From an uncultured Actinomyces sp. (GTDB taxonomy: Bacteria > Actinomycetota > Actinomycetes > Actinomycetales > Actinomycetaceae): 64,000 nt of DNA. The DNA lies in the NCBI GenBank assembly GCA_900545825.1, contig URAS01000004.1, positions 1 through 64,000 of the forward strand, in the 5' to 3' direction. The stretch's first letter is position 1, and each line of letters opens with the position of its first letter. Both the position numbers and the translations under genes were made by a program. Below are positions 42,974 through 51,763 of the stretch, one piece after another. Under the pieces are notes generated by a model. It saw only the letters and a list, made by a program, of their open reading frames with translations. It ran no database searches and was not told the origin of the DNA.

Positions 42974-43825
42974 CTACTTGCCCGAATAGACCGGGAAGCG
43001 GCTGTCCTCGCCGTAGTCGCGCGCGTCGAGGTCACGCAGCACCTGGACGTCCTCGTCGCTGATGACGAAGTCGACGTCGGCGTTCTCGCGCATGTGATCG
43101 GGGTTCGCCGTCTTGGGCAGCGCCTGGCAGCCCAGCTGGATGACGTAACGGATGCACAGCTGGGCAACCGTCACCCCATATTTCTGGGCCATCTGCGTGA
43201 TCGTCGGATTCTCCAACACCGCGCCGTGGCCGATCGGCGAATAGGCCTGGACGAAGACGTTGTGGCCGCGGCAGTAGTCGAGCAGCGACACCGGCGTATT
43301 GCCCGCGTGGACGAGCAGCTGATTGACATGCGGCGCCACCTCGGCGCCCTTCGTGATCTCTTTGAGGTCGGTCTCGGTAAAGTTCGACACCCCGATCGAG
43401 CGCAGCTTGCCGGCGTGGTACGCCTCTTCCATCGCGCGCCACGCCTCGCGGTTGCCCTCCGAGTAGTCGCCGCCGCGGAAATCGGCCCACGGCTGGGGCG
43501 CGTGGATGAGCAGCAAATCGATGTAATCGAGGCCCAACGTTCGCAGCGACCCGTCGATCGCGTCGCGGGCGCCCTCGTAGTCCTTAATCTCGGCGGCCAG
43601 CTTGGTCGAGATGAACAGCGAATCGCGGTCCACGCCGCATTCCTTGATGCCCACTCCCACCCCGTGCTCGTTGCCGTAGGCCTGAGCCGTGTCGATCGCG
43701 CGATAGCCAATTTCGACGGCATTGCGGACCGCAGCCGCGGCATCGGCGTCGTCAATGAGCCAGGTGCCCAACCCGATCGCGGGGACGTCGAGTCGAGTAC
43801 CCAGGTGGAAGTTTTCGTTGAGCAT
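42974..43825 (-). CDS. Aldo/keto reductase
   Basis: 283 residues. The catalytic tetrad is visible: Asp in GYRAIDTAQAYG, Tyr in AYGNE, Lys in FISTKLA and His in LLLIHAPQPW. NPDHMRENADVDF near the C-terminus fits NADPH-binding. It resembles the 2,5-diketo-D-gluconate reductase (AKR5) group. ATG 43825 has GGGGGAA upstream; the GTG just before it is less likely. Confidence 0.93.
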   Translation of the reverse strand: MLNENFHLGTRLDVPAIGLGTWLIDDADAAAAVRNAVEIGYRAIDTAQAYGNEHGVGVGIKECGVDRDSLFISTKLAAEIKDYEGARDAIDGSLRTLGLDYIDLLLIHAPQPWADFRGGDYSEGNREAWRAMEEAYHAGKLRSIGVSNFTETDLKEITKGAEVAPHVNQLLVHAGNTPVSLLDYCRGHNVFVQAYSPIGHGAVLENPTITQMAQKYGVTVAQLCIRYVIQLGCQALPKTANPDHMRENADVDFVISDEDVQVLRDLDARDYGEDSRFPVYSGK

Positions 43826-43938
43826 CACAGTTCCCCCACTCTTTCTGCGAGTTGACGTGGTACCTCCACTGTAGTCGCCACATCGACAAACAGCATGATT
43901 GCCCCGGTCGGACGACGCTTACACACGAAAGTTCGCGG

Positions 43939-43981
43939 AAAAAAATCGGGGCCCGAATGCTTGACACATCCGGACCCCGAT
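43939..43981 (-). terminator. Rho-independent terminator after tRNA-His
   Basis: ATCGGGG (43945-43951) pairs with CCCCGAT (43975-43981) with an imperfect inner stem; on the minus strand it is followed by a run of seven T. Confidence 0.82.
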
Positions 43982-43984
43982 CAA

Positions 43985-44061
43985 TGGGGTGGCTAACGAG
44001 GCTCGAACTCGCGACCTCCTGGACCACAACCAGGCGCTCTACCAACTGAGCTATAGCCACC
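43985..44061 (-). tRNA. tRNA-His (anticodon GTG)
   Basis: GTGGCTA/TAGCCAC acceptor stem with an extra 5' G (G-1) opposite the discriminator C, the tRNA-His hallmark; anticodon loop TTGTGGT; GAGTTCGAGCC T loop; CCA encoded (43985-43987). Confidence 0.96.
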
Positions 44062-44151
44062 ATTGACGCAGCGAATGACACTATATCCCAGGGACTTCCA
44101 CGCCCCAAAATCGAGGGGCTATGCCCTGTCTCACACCGCTACGCAGGCGTT

Positions 44152-45066
44152 TTACCACATGACGCGCGTGGCAATCGCCTCGGCAAATTTCTCGAGAGCA
44201 CCGGGCATTTCGCCCAGATAGAGACTGGCGTCCAGCGGCGAAATCTCCATGATGTAGCAACCGCCCTTGCCGTCGGGAACGATATCGACGCGGCAATACA
44301 GGAGCAGCTGGTCGTGCTCGACACGGTCGAAAATGTGGCCGTGGATCGCCTGACGCGCCTGCTCGCCCCATTCCCACTCCTGCGGGGTCGGATCGTGCGA
44401 CGAGACGATCTCGGCTTGGAGGACCTCGCCCGTCTCTTCCGCCGGCTGGAGCATGGCGGACTTCTGGACGGCATGCGAAAGAATCCCATTGAAGTAGACG
44501 AGCGAGATCTCGCCGAACTGGTCGACTTCCTGCAGGTACCGCTGGACCATGACGCCACGCCCGTCATTGAGCAGGCTGACCGCCCTCTGGATCGCCTTCA
44601 TCCGCGAGGCCCCGGAATTCGCCGTGTAGCGGCCCATCTCGCGGCCACCCGACGACACCGACGGCTTGACGACGAAGTCCCCTAGCGCCGGGAAACGCGT
44701 GTGCACCTGGTGCTTCGAGAGCTTCGCCTCGGGCTCCAGCCAGGTCGTCGGGACGACCGGCATCCCCTTATCGGCCAGATCGCGGAGGTAGTGCTTGTCG
44801 GAAGCCCACTCGAGCGTGTCGGCCGGGTTGAGGAGCTTCGGCACCTGGTGCGCCCAGTCGAGGAACTGCTGACGCTTGCGCGCATAGTCGCGGACCGAAC
44901 GGACGACACAGACGTTAGCGGCGTGCCAATCGACGTCCGGGTCATCCCATACGGCGATGACCGGATCCATTCCACGTTCGGCGAGGGCGTCGGGCAGGCC
45001 CGCCTCGTCCTCCTCAAGATTCGGATAGTCCCGGCAAGTGACGAGCGTGACGCGTGGTTTAGTCAT
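44152..45066 (-). CDS. ATP-grasp protein, DcsG-like (O-ureido-D-serine cyclo-ligase family)
   Basis: 304 residues. The N-terminal domain (VTLVTCRDYPNLEEDE, then AVWDDPDVDWHAANVCVVRS and LLNPADTLEWASDKHYLRDLADKGMPVVPT) resembles the DcsG group, as I recall the family. The ATP-grasp core follows with FVVKPSVSSGGREM for ATP, GEISLVYFNGILSHAV, and the Mg site near YCRVDIVPDG...YIMEISP. Homologues occur widely in actinobacteria outside cycloserine clusters, so the true substrate is unknown. No other cycloserine genes are here, but ddl lies 26 nt upstream. Leaderless: TAGGCT, 7 nt, ATG 45066. Confidence 0.75.
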   Translation of the reverse strand: MTKPRVTLVTCRDYPNLEEDEAGLPDALAERGMDPVIAVWDDPDVDWHAANVCVVRSVRDYARKRQQFLDWAHQVPKLLNPADTLEWASDKHYLRDLADKGMPVVPTTWLEPEAKLSKHQVHTRFPALGDFVVKPSVSSGGREMGRYTANSGASRMKAIQRAVSLLNDGRGVMVQRYLQEVDQFGEISLVYFNGILSHAVQKSAMLQPAEETGEVLQAEIVSSHDPTPQEWEWGEQARQAIHGHIFDRVEHDQLLLYCRVDIVPDGKGGCYIMEISPLDASLYLGEMPGALEKFAEAIATRVMW

Positions 45067-45073
45067 AACTCCT

Positions 45074-45079
45074 AGCCTA
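45074..45079 (-). promoter_or_regulatory. -10 hexamer TAGGCT, leaderless ATP-grasp gene
   Basis: On the minus strand: TAGGCT, AGGAGTT (7 nt), ATG 45066. The AGGAG is only 2 nt from the ATG, too close for a normal Shine-Dalgarno, so a leaderless start is favoured. It lies in the 26-nt gap after ddl. Confidence 0.55.
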
Positions 45080-45092
45080 CGTGAGAAATCGG

Positions 45093-46226
45093 TCACCTGA
45101 GGCCCAGAGGCCGCTCTTTGGCCAGTTCAATGAGCTCGGTCACGAGATCGGTGTAGGCGATCCCCTCGTTCGCCCACAAGGCCGGATACATCGAATAGGG
45201 CGTGAAGCCCGGCATCGTGTTGACCTCGTTAACGACGACCGTGCCCGCTTCGGGATCGACGAAGAAGTCAACCCGCGCCAACCCCTCACACTCGAGCGCG
45301 TCGAACGTCGCGGCCGCCACCCGCTTGACCTCGGCGGCCAGATCGTCCGGGATCGGGGCGGGAATCTGCAGGGCCACGGCGTCGTGGTCGACGTACTTCG
45401 TCTGGTAGTCATAGAACTCGACGTCCTCCGACACGGCGATGAGGCCCGGCTGGGCACACCGCGGGGCCGAACCGCCGCGGCCACCGAGCACCGCACACTC
45501 GACCTCGAGGCCGGTGAGCAACGACTCGACGATGACCCGCGGGTCGTGCCGACGGGCCTCCTCGATCGCCGCGGGCAGGTCCTCGCTGCGGTCAACCTTG
45601 GTGATCCCCAGCGACGACCCGGCACGACACGGCTTGACGAACACCGGCAGGCCGAGGTCGGCGAGCCCGGCGAGGACGCCCTCGCGGTCCTCGCGCCACG
45701 CCCGGTCGGTGACCAGCGACCACCGCCCGGCCGGCAGCCCGGCCGCGCTGAGCAGCACCTTGGTGACGTGCTTGTCCATGCCCGCGGCCGACGCCAACAC
45801 GCCGCAGCCGACGTAGGGCAGGCCCGCCATCTCGAGCAGGCCCTGGATCGTCCCGTCCTCGCCATACGGCCCGTGCAGCAGGGGGAAGACGACGTCGACG
45901 GCCCCCAGGTCGGCAGCGGTCACCTGCTGGCCATCCGCCTGCGTGACCTCAAGGATGTCGGCCAGGCCCGGTGCGACGACGACGTGGGCGTCATCGGCCT
46001 GCACCTCATACGTCTGGTCGCCGCTCAACACGTAGCGGTCGGGGTCATCCGGCATCCGCACCCACGTGCCGTCCTTCGTAATCCCGACGGGCAACACGTC
46101 GTAACGGGAGCGATCGATCGCCCCCAGGACGCCTGCCGCCGTGGCGCAGGAAATGCCGTGCTCGCCGCTTTGGCCCCCGAACAACACGAGGACCCTGGAC
46201 TTGGTGGATTGTGCGTGCTCACTCAT
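45093..46226 (-). CDS. ddl: D-alanine--D-alanine ligase
   Basis: 377 residues. ATP-grasp ligase making D-Ala-D-Ala for peptidoglycan. VLFGGQSGEHGISCATA is the N-terminal signature, FVKPCRAGSSLGITKV binds ATP, LARVDFFVDPEAG and VVNEVNTMPGFTPYSMYP bind Mg and the second D-Ala; Tyr in the FYDYQTKYVD segment is as in Ddl, not VanA-type, enzymes. ATG 46226 follows TAAACT by 7 nt, so leaderless; the frame extends six codons upstream without support. Downstream of murA-plsC-gpsA, a conserved actinobacterial order. Confidence 0.96.
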   Translation of the reverse strand: MSEHAQSTKSRVLVLFGGQSGEHGISCATAAGVLGAIDRSRYDVLPVGITKDGTWVRMPDDPDRYVLSGDQTYEVQADDAHVVVAPGLADILEVTQADGQQVTAADLGAVDVVFPLLHGPYGEDGTIQGLLEMAGLPYVGCGVLASAAGMDKHVTKVLLSAAGLPAGRWSLVTDRAWREDREGVLAGLADLGLPVFVKPCRAGSSLGITKVDRSEDLPAAIEEARRHDPRVIVESLLTGLEVECAVLGGRGGSAPRCAQPGLIAVSEDVEFYDYQTKYVDHDAVALQIPAPIPDDLAAEVKRVAAATFDALECEGLARVDFFVDPEAGTVVVNEVNTMPGFTPYSMYPALWANEGIAYTDLVTELIELAKERPLGLR

Positions 46227-46233
46227 CGGTGCC

Positions 46234-46239
46234 AGTTTA
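46234..46239 (-). promoter_or_regulatory. -10 hexamer TAAACT, leaderless ddl
   Basis: On the minus strand: TAAACT, GGCACCG (7 nt), ATG 46226; no Shine-Dalgarno. Confidence 0.55.
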
Positions 46240-46280
46240 ATCACCTAGCGGCCCCGCGAGCGTGCAAGCGGCGGGCGTGG

Positions 46281-47300
46281 CTAGACGGCGCGCTCGTCGA
46301 CCGAGTCGGTGACGCGCGGCGACAGGAAGACCCGCTGGGCCGCCGTCTCGATGTCGACGTCGCCGTCGAGGACCCGCTGGGTGGCCTCGGTAATCGGCAT
46401 AATGACTGACATCCGCTGCGCCAAAGCCAACACGTTCGGGCACGAACGCGCGCCCTCGACCGTGCCCGAGGATGCGGCGAGCGCCTGCTCGACCGTCATC
46501 CCCTGCCCCAGCCGGTAGCCGAACGAGAAGTTGCGCGACAGCTCCGAGGAGCACGTCGCCACGAGGTCGCCCAGGCCCGACAGGCCAAGAAACGTCTCTT
46601 TTCGCGCCCCCAATGCGACACCAAGACGCGCCATCTCGGTGAGTCCACGGTTGATGATGAACGAGCGCGTGTTGACGCCGAAGTTCATCCCCGAGCATGC
46701 CCCCACAGCCATCGCGACGATGTTCTTGACGACGCCGCCGACCTCCGCGCCGACGATGTCGTCGCCGACGTAGGGCCGGAAATATCCCGTGTGGATGCGC
46801 GAGGCGACGAAGCCGGCCCGCTCGGGGTCCAGCCCAGCGACGACCGTGCCGGTCGGCTGTTTGTTGGCGATCTCGGCCGACAGGTTCGGGCCTGACACGG
46901 CGAGGACGCGCTGCGGCGAGCATCCGAGGGTCTCGACGATGACGTCGGTCATGAACGACAGCGTGTCTTTCTCGACGCCCTTGACCAGCGAGAGAATCGA
47001 CGCGTCGATGCCGATCGCGGGCGCTGCGGCCGCCACGACCGAACGAACCGCCGAGGACGGGACGGTGACGGCAACGATCGTCGCGCCCGCCACGGCCTCG
47101 ATGACGTCCGTCGTCGCACGGATCCCGCTGAGGTCGTGATCCCCGGTGTAGGCGTGGTTCGTCCCGGCGTTGATCTCGGCGGCCTGCTCGGCCCGGCGCG
47201 ACCACATCGTCACGTCGTTGCCGGCGTCGCGGAGGATCATCGCGAAGACGGTCCCCCACGCCCCGGCACCCAACACGGCGGCCTTCGGACGCTCAATCAT
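46281..47300 (-). CDS. gpsA: NAD(P)H-dependent glycerol-3-phosphate dehydrogenase
   Basis: 339 residues. GAGAWGTVFAMIL at residue 11 is the Rossmann turn; AVSGPNLSAEIANKQPTG and GGVVKNIVAMAVGACSGMNFG with the catalytic Lys, then GLSGLGDLVATCSSE, are family motifs. It reduces DHAP to sn-glycerol 3-phosphate, the backbone for phospholipids. Starts 3 nt after the plsC stop, GAGG nine bases upstream. Confidence 0.96.
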   Translation of the reverse strand: MIERPKAAVLGAGAWGTVFAMILRDAGNDVTMWSRRAEQAAEINAGTNHAYTGDHDLSGIRATTDVIEAVAGATIVAVTVPSSAVRSVVAAAAPAIGIDASILSLVKGVEKDTLSFMTDVIVETLGCSPQRVLAVSGPNLSAEIANKQPTGTVVAGLDPERAGFVASRIHTGYFRPYVGDDIVGAEVGGVVKNIVAMAVGACSGMNFGVNTRSFIINRGLTEMARLGVALGARKETFLGLSGLGDLVATCSSELSRNFSFGYRLGQGMTVEQALAASSGTVEGARSCPNVLALAQRMSVIMPITEATQRVLDGDVDIETAAQRVFLSPRVTDSVDERAV

Positions 47301-47303
47301 CGG

Positions 47304-48104
47304 CTACGACCTCGATTGGAAGGGACGACGCAGGGCTGCGCGCGGACCGTCGATCATGCGCCGCTTGGCCTCGAGCTTCGCGATGTCGCGCTTGCTCAAC
47401 GCATCGGGGGCATCCGAATGAATCGGCTCGTGCGGCATGATGCCGCCGCGGATCTCTTCGAGCATCGAGATGATCTCGTCCATCACCCGGTCGGTGCCCT
47501 CGCGCCACGCCTCGGGATCGTCGGCGCGATCGTAGAGGTCGGTGAGTTCGATCGGCTCGCCCGCGCGGACCCACACGTCCTTGCGGCCGAGGATGTGCAT
47601 GCCATGTTCGTAGCGCCCGATGATGTCCTGGGCGCCCCACTGGGCCACCGGAACAATCGGGACGCGCGCCTTGAGCGCCAGACGGGCGACGCCCGTCTTT
47701 CCCCGCATGGGCCACGAATCGATATCGCGGGTAATCGTGCCCTCGGGGTAAATCCCGATGCACTCGCCGGCCTTCAGCGCTTCCTCGGCGGCCTCGAGTG
47801 CCGCGTTGCCCTTGTTCTTTGCCCGATCGACGGGGACCTGCCCGGTCTGGCGAAGCAGCCACCCCAACGCGGGCACCGAGAACAGCTCTTTCTTTGCCAT
47901 CACCCGCACGGGAATCCCGTTGTCGACGAGGAAGTGCATAAACGTCATCGAGTCGAACTCGGAAATGTGGTTAGCGGCCGCGATAAAACCGCCCTCGCGC
48001 GGAAGGTTCTCGGCGCCTTCCCAGTGCCGCCTGGTTACCCAGCCGACGGGAACCCGCGCGACGTTCTTCGAGAAACGGTAGACAGGAGAAAACGTGCCAG
48101 TCAT
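47304..48104 (-). CDS. plsC: 1-acyl-sn-glycerol-3-phosphate acyltransferase family (PlsC)
   Basis: 266 residues. NHISEFDS (HX4D active site, about residue 47) and YPEGTITRD are the acyltransferase motifs; an N-terminal hydrophobic/basic segment suggests membrane association. It acylates lysophosphatidic acid to phosphatidic acid. ATG 48104 has AAGGGA in front; the frame upstream is not protein-like. Immediately upstream of gpsA, which supplies glycerol 3-phosphate for the same pathway. Confidence 0.94.
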   Translation of the reverse strand: MTGTFSPVYRFSKNVARVPVGWVTRRHWEGAENLPREGGFIAAANHISEFDSMTFMHFLVDNGIPVRVMAKKELFSVPALGWLLRQTGQVPVDRAKNKGNAALEAAEEALKAGECIGIYPEGTITRDIDSWPMRGKTGVARLALKARVPIVPVAQWGAQDIIGRYEHGMHILGRKDVWVRAGEPIELTDLYDRADDPEAWREGTDRVMDEIISMLEEIRGGIMPHEPIHSDAPDALSKRDIAKLEAKRRMIDGPRAALRRPFQSRS

Positions 48105-48117
48105 GGGGAGTCCCTTC

Positions 48118-49440
48118 TCAGTTCGCCATGAGCTCGATGTCTGCACCCAACTGGTGCAGCTTCCCGAGGAAATTCTCGTATCCGCGCGAGATCATCCCGA
48201 TGCCCGCGACGTGTGACGTCCCCTCGGCGGTCAGCGCGGCGATGAGGTGCGAGAAGCCGCCGCGCAGGTCGGGGATCGTGATGTCGGCACCCTGCAGCGG
48301 GGTTGGACCCAACACCACCGCCGAGTGGAAGAAATTGCGCTGCCCGAAGCGGCATTCGAGGCCGCCCAAGCATTCGCGATACAGCTGGATCTGGGCGCCC
48401 ATCTGGTTGAGCGCCTTGGTGAAGCCGAAACGGTTCTCGTACACCGTCTCGTGGACGATCGAGATGCCCTGGGCCTGGGTGAGAGCGACGACCAGCGGCT
48501 GCTGCCAGTCGGTCATGAAGCCCGGGTGGACATTGGTTTCGAGGGCGATCGAGTGGAGCTCACCGCCCGGATGATAGAAGCGGATGCCGTCGTGGTGGAC
48601 CTCGAACTCGCCGCCGACCTTGCGGAAGACGTTAAGGAAGGTCGTCATGTCGGGCTGGTTCGCGCCCTCGACGAAAATGTCGCCCTTCGTCGCGAGGGCC
48701 GCCGACGCCCACGACGCCGCCTCGATGCGGTCCGGCAGGGCACGGTGAACGAACCCGCGCAGGCGCGGTACGCCCTCGATGCGGATCGTCCGGTCGATGT
48801 CGACCGAGATGATGGCCCCCATTTTTTGGAGGACATTGATGAGGTCCATGATTTCGGGCTCGGTCGCGGCGTTGCGCAGCTCGGTTATGCCGCGCGCCTG
48901 CACCGCCGATAGCAGGGTCTGTTCCGTCGCCCCGACGGACGGGTAGGGCAGCTCGATCGTCGTGCCCTCGAGGCCGTTCGGCGCGGCAATGCGGATCCCG
49001 TCCGACACCTTCTCGACCTCGGCGCCGAAGCTGCGGAGGATGCTCAGGTGGAAGTCGATCGGCCGCCCGCCGATGTTGCATCCGCCCAGGTCAGGGATCA
49101 TCGCCGAACCGAGGCGGTGAAGCAGCGGTCCACAGAACAGGATGGGAATACGCGACGAGCCCGCGTGCTCGCCGACGGCCTCGACCTGGGCCGACGTCAC
49201 CTGGGACGGGTCGATATCAAGGGTGCCCTGCTCGACGTCATACGTCACGTTGACGCCGTGCAGCCCCAGCAGCCCCGACACGATCCTCACGTCGGAGATC
49301 TGGGGGACGTTACGCAACTGCGAGGGCGTGTCGGCCAGCAGCGCCGCCACCATCGCTTTCGGCACGAAGTTCTTGGCCCCGCGCACGTGAATCCGTCCCG
49401 ACAACGGCTTGCCGCCGTTGACCTTGACGACCGAACTCAT
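48118..49440 (-). CDS. murA: UDP-N-acetylglucosamine 1-carboxyvinyltransferase
   Basis: 440 residues. First committed step of peptidoglycan synthesis, adding enolpyruvate to UDP-GlcNAc. Active-site Cys is in IPDLGGCNIGGRPID (the fosfomycin target; an Asp here would mean resistance, so intrinsic sensitivity is possible). GAKNFVPKAM and the DLRGGFSHLIAAL end are family landmarks. GAAAGGGG precedes the ATG and TAGAGT (49470-49475, minus) is a likely -10. Head of the murA-plsC-gpsA-ddl run. Confidence 0.96.
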   Translation of the reverse strand: MSSVVKVNGGKPLSGRIHVRGAKNFVPKAMVAALLADTPSQLRNVPQISDVRIVSGLLGLHGVNVTYDVEQGTLDIDPSQVTSAQVEAVGEHAGSSRIPILFCGPLLHRLGSAMIPDLGGCNIGGRPIDFHLSILRSFGAEVEKVSDGIRIAAPNGLEGTTIELPYPSVGATEQTLLSAVQARGITELRNAATEPEIMDLINVLQKMGAIISVDIDRTIRIEGVPRLRGFVHRALPDRIEAASWASAALATKGDIFVEGANQPDMTTFLNVFRKVGGEFEVHHDGIRFYHPGGELHSIALETNVHPGFMTDWQQPLVVALTQAQGISIVHETVYENRFGFTKALNQMGAQIQLYRECLGGLECRFGQRNFFHSAVVLGPTPLQGADITIPDLRGGFSHLIAALTAEGTSHVAGIGMISRGYENFLGKLHQLGADIELMAN

Positions 49441-49516
49441 CCCAACCCCTTTCGGCTCTCGTTCTCCCCACTCTACCCGGGATTAGCGCCGCTGCCATCA
49501 AGCCAGGGGCGCCAGA

Positions 49517-49541
49517 CCACGTGATGTCGCTTGTCACGTGG
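49517..49541. promoter_or_regulatory. Inverted repeat upstream of murA
   Basis: CCACGTGA and TCACGTGG form a perfect 8-bp dyad with a 9-nt spacer, about 77-101 nt upstream of the murA start and just past the leuCD terminator. Possible operator. Confidence 0.4.
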
Positions 49542-49549
49542 CGCAGACA

Positions 49550-49586
49550 AACGCCTCGCGCGGGAGCGGTCCCCGCGCGAGGCGTT
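49550..49586 (-). terminator. Terminator of the leuCD operon
   Basis: A perfect 15-bp stem (49550-49564 with 49572-49586) with a 7-nt loop, 11 nt after the leuD stop. Confidence 0.82.
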
Positions 49587-49597
49587 AGGCGGTGTGT

Positions 49598-50266
49598 CTA
49601 GGCGCCGCGGCGCAGCGTCGGCATCGGCAGATCGACGCTGCGGGCCGAGACGACCTCTTCCTTGGGCAGGTACTTCGCGGGCAGCGTTTTCGGCTTAAAC
49701 GACGGGCGATGCGCCTCGAATTCCTTGATGAGGTCGGCGTCACGCAACGTGATGGCGATGTCGTCGAGGCCCTCGAGGAGGCGCCACCGCGTGTAGTCGT
49801 CGATCTCGAACGGGCAGACGAAGCCCTCGCACGTGACCGTACGTTCGCGCAGGTCGACGGTCACCTCGGCGCCGGGGTTGGTCTCGAGGAGCTTCCACAG
49901 GGCATGGCAGTCTTCCTCGCTGATCTGGCCGGCGACCAGGCCCGCCTTCGACGCGTTGCCGCGGAAGATGTCGGCGAACTTCGGTGAGAGAACGACCTTA
50001 AAGCCGTAGTCCTGCAGCGCCCACACCGCGTGCTCGCGTGACGACCCCGTCCCGAAGTCGGGGCCAGCGACGAGGACGGTCGCTTTCGCGTACGCGGGCC
50101 GGTTGAGGATAAAGTCCGGCTCGCCGCGCCACGCGGCGAACAGGCCGTCCTCGAAACCCGTCCGCGAGACCCGTTTGAGATAGACGGCGGGGATGATCTG
50201 GTCGGTGTCGACATTCGAGCGACGCAGGGGTGCGCCGATGCCCGTGTGGGTGACAAACTTCTCCAT
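49598..50266 (-). CDS. leuD: 3-isopropylmalate dehydratase small subunit
   Basis: 222 residues. [18 protein letters not shown] near the N-terminus and [21 protein letters not shown] are the aconitase swivel-domain motifs. With LeuC it interconverts 2- and 3-isopropylmalate in leucine synthesis. AGGAG precedes ATG 50266, 8 nt after the leuC stop. Confidence 0.96.
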   Translation of the reverse strand: MEKFVTHTGIGAPLRRSNVDTDQIIPAVYLKRVSRTGFEDGLFAAWRGEPDFILNRPAYAKATVLVAGPDFGTGSSREHAVWALQDYGFKVVLSPKFADIFRGNASKAGLVAGQISEEDCHALWKLLETNPGAEVTVDLRERTVTCEGFVCPFEIDDYTRWRLLEGLDDIAITLRDADLIKEFEAHRPSFKPKTLPAKYLPKEEVVSARSVDLPMPTLRRGA

Positions 50267-50274
50267 GATCGCTC

Positions 50275-51684
50275 CTAGTCTTTATCGAGGTCGGAGGGGG
50301 TGGACAACGTCCCGCGGATCGCGGTGGCCGCGGCGACGGCGGGCGACACCAGGTGGGTGCGCGACCCCTTGCCCTGGCGGCCCTCGAAGTTACGGTTCGA
50401 CGTCGAGGCGGCACGCTGACCCGGCTCCAGCTGGTCCGGGTTCATGCCCAGGCACATCGAGCAGCCGGCGTTACGCCACTCGGCCCCGAACTCCCGGAAC
50501 ACCCGGTCAAGGCCCTCGGCCTCGGCCTGCAGCCGCACCCGGGCCGACCCGGGGACGACGAGCACACGCACGCCGTCGGCCTTCTGCTTGCCCTTGAGGA
50601 CGTCGGCCGCGGCCCGCAGGTCCTCGATTCGGCCGTTCGTGCACGACCCGATGAACACGGCGTCGACCGGGATGTCGCGCATCTTCGTGCCCGGGGCCAG
50701 GTCCATGTAGGCGAGGGCCCGCTCGGCCGCCGCCCGCTCGGTGTCGGTCGGCATCGACTGCGGGTCCGGCACCTCGCCCGACAGCTTGACGCCCTGCCCG
50801 GGGTTCGTGCCCCACGTGACGAACGGCTCGATGTCGGCGGCGTCGAGGACTACCTCCTTATCGAAGACCGCGTCCTCGTCCGTGTAGAGCGTCTTCCAGT
50901 ACTCGACCGCCGCGTCCCAGTCGGCGCCCTCGGGTGCGTGGGGGCGGCCCTTGACGTAGTCGAACGTCGTCTGGTCCGGCGCGACCATGCCGGCGCGGGC
51001 GCCCGCCTCGATCGACATGTTGCAGATCGTCATGCGCCCTTCCATCGACAGCTCGCGGATTGCCTTGCCGCGGTACTCGATGACGTAGCCCGTGCCGCCG
51101 CCGGTGCCGATCTTCGCGATGATCGCCAAAATGATGTCCTTGGCGGTCGACCCGGCCGGCAGGTCGCCCTCGATCGTCACCGACATCGTCTTAAACGGCG
51201 CCATCGGCAGGGTCTGGGTGGCGAGGACGTGCTCGACCTGCGACGTCCCGATCCCGAACGCGAGGGCGCCAAACGCGCCATGCGTCGCCGTGTGCGAGTC
51301 GCCACAGACGATCGTCATCCCCGGCTGGGTGAGGCCCAGCTGCGGGCCGACGACGTGGACAATTCCCTGGTCGGCGTCGCCGAGCGAGTGAAGGCGAATC
51401 CCGAATTCCTCGGCGTTGTGGCGCAGCGTGTTGAGCTGGGCGGCCGAGACCGGATCGGCGACCGGCGAATAAATATCGCACGTCGGCGTGTTGTGATCTT
51501 CCGTCGCGATCGTCAGGTCGGGACGGGCGACCTTGCGGCCCGCCATCCGGAGTCCATCGAACGCCTGAGGAGACGTCACCTCGTGGCATAGGTGCAGGTC
51601 GATATACAACAAATCTGGTGCACCATCGACCCCGGCTTTGACGACGTGGTCGGCCCACACTTTCTCGGCAAGCGTTCGCGACAT
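50275..51684 (-). CDS. leuC: 3-isopropylmalate dehydratase large subunit
   Basis: 469 residues. The [4Fe-4S] ligands are Cys in FIGSCTNGR and the CSMC pair in [15 protein letters not shown]; GRTVIVxGD-type substrate motifs appear as [17 protein letters not shown]. Its SD is GAGGAGG. Divergent from an LtbR-like IclR regulator with 79 nt between starts. Confidence 0.96.
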   Translation of the reverse strand: MSRTLAEKVWADHVVKAGVDGAPDLLYIDLHLCHEVTSPQAFDGLRMAGRKVARPDLTIATEDHNTPTCDIYSPVADPVSAAQLNTLRHNAEEFGIRLHSLGDADQGIVHVVGPQLGLTQPGMTIVCGDSHTATHGAFGALAFGIGTSQVEHVLATQTLPMAPFKTMSVTIEGDLPAGSTAKDIILAIIAKIGTGGGTGYVIEYRGKAIRELSMEGRMTICNMSIEAGARAGMVAPDQTTFDYVKGRPHAPEGADWDAAVEYWKTLYTDEDAVFDKEVVLDAADIEPFVTWGTNPGQGVKLSGEVPDPQSMPTDTERAAAERALAYMDLAPGTKMRDIPVDAVFIGSCTNGRIEDLRAAADVLKGKQKADGVRVLVVPGSARVRLQAEAEGLDRVFREFGAEWRNAGCSMCLGMNPDQLEPGQRAASTSNRNFEGRQGKGSRTHLVSPAVAAATAIRGTLSTPSDLDKD

Positions 51685-51763
51685 GACTGCCTCCTCTCAG
51701 ATTTTTTGACAGCGCCGTCACCATAGCTTGCAATCTCACGAGGCAAGATGCGAATATCAATCT

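Noticed and set aside
43752..44108. 118-codon minus-strand frame across the tRNA-His gene (contains AQLVERLVVVQEVASS)
   Set aside because: This is the classic false protein made by translating tRNA-His; the tRNA explains the sequence.
45081..46409. 442-codon plus-strand frame opposite ddl
   Set aside because: Antisense shadow of ddl with no start signals.
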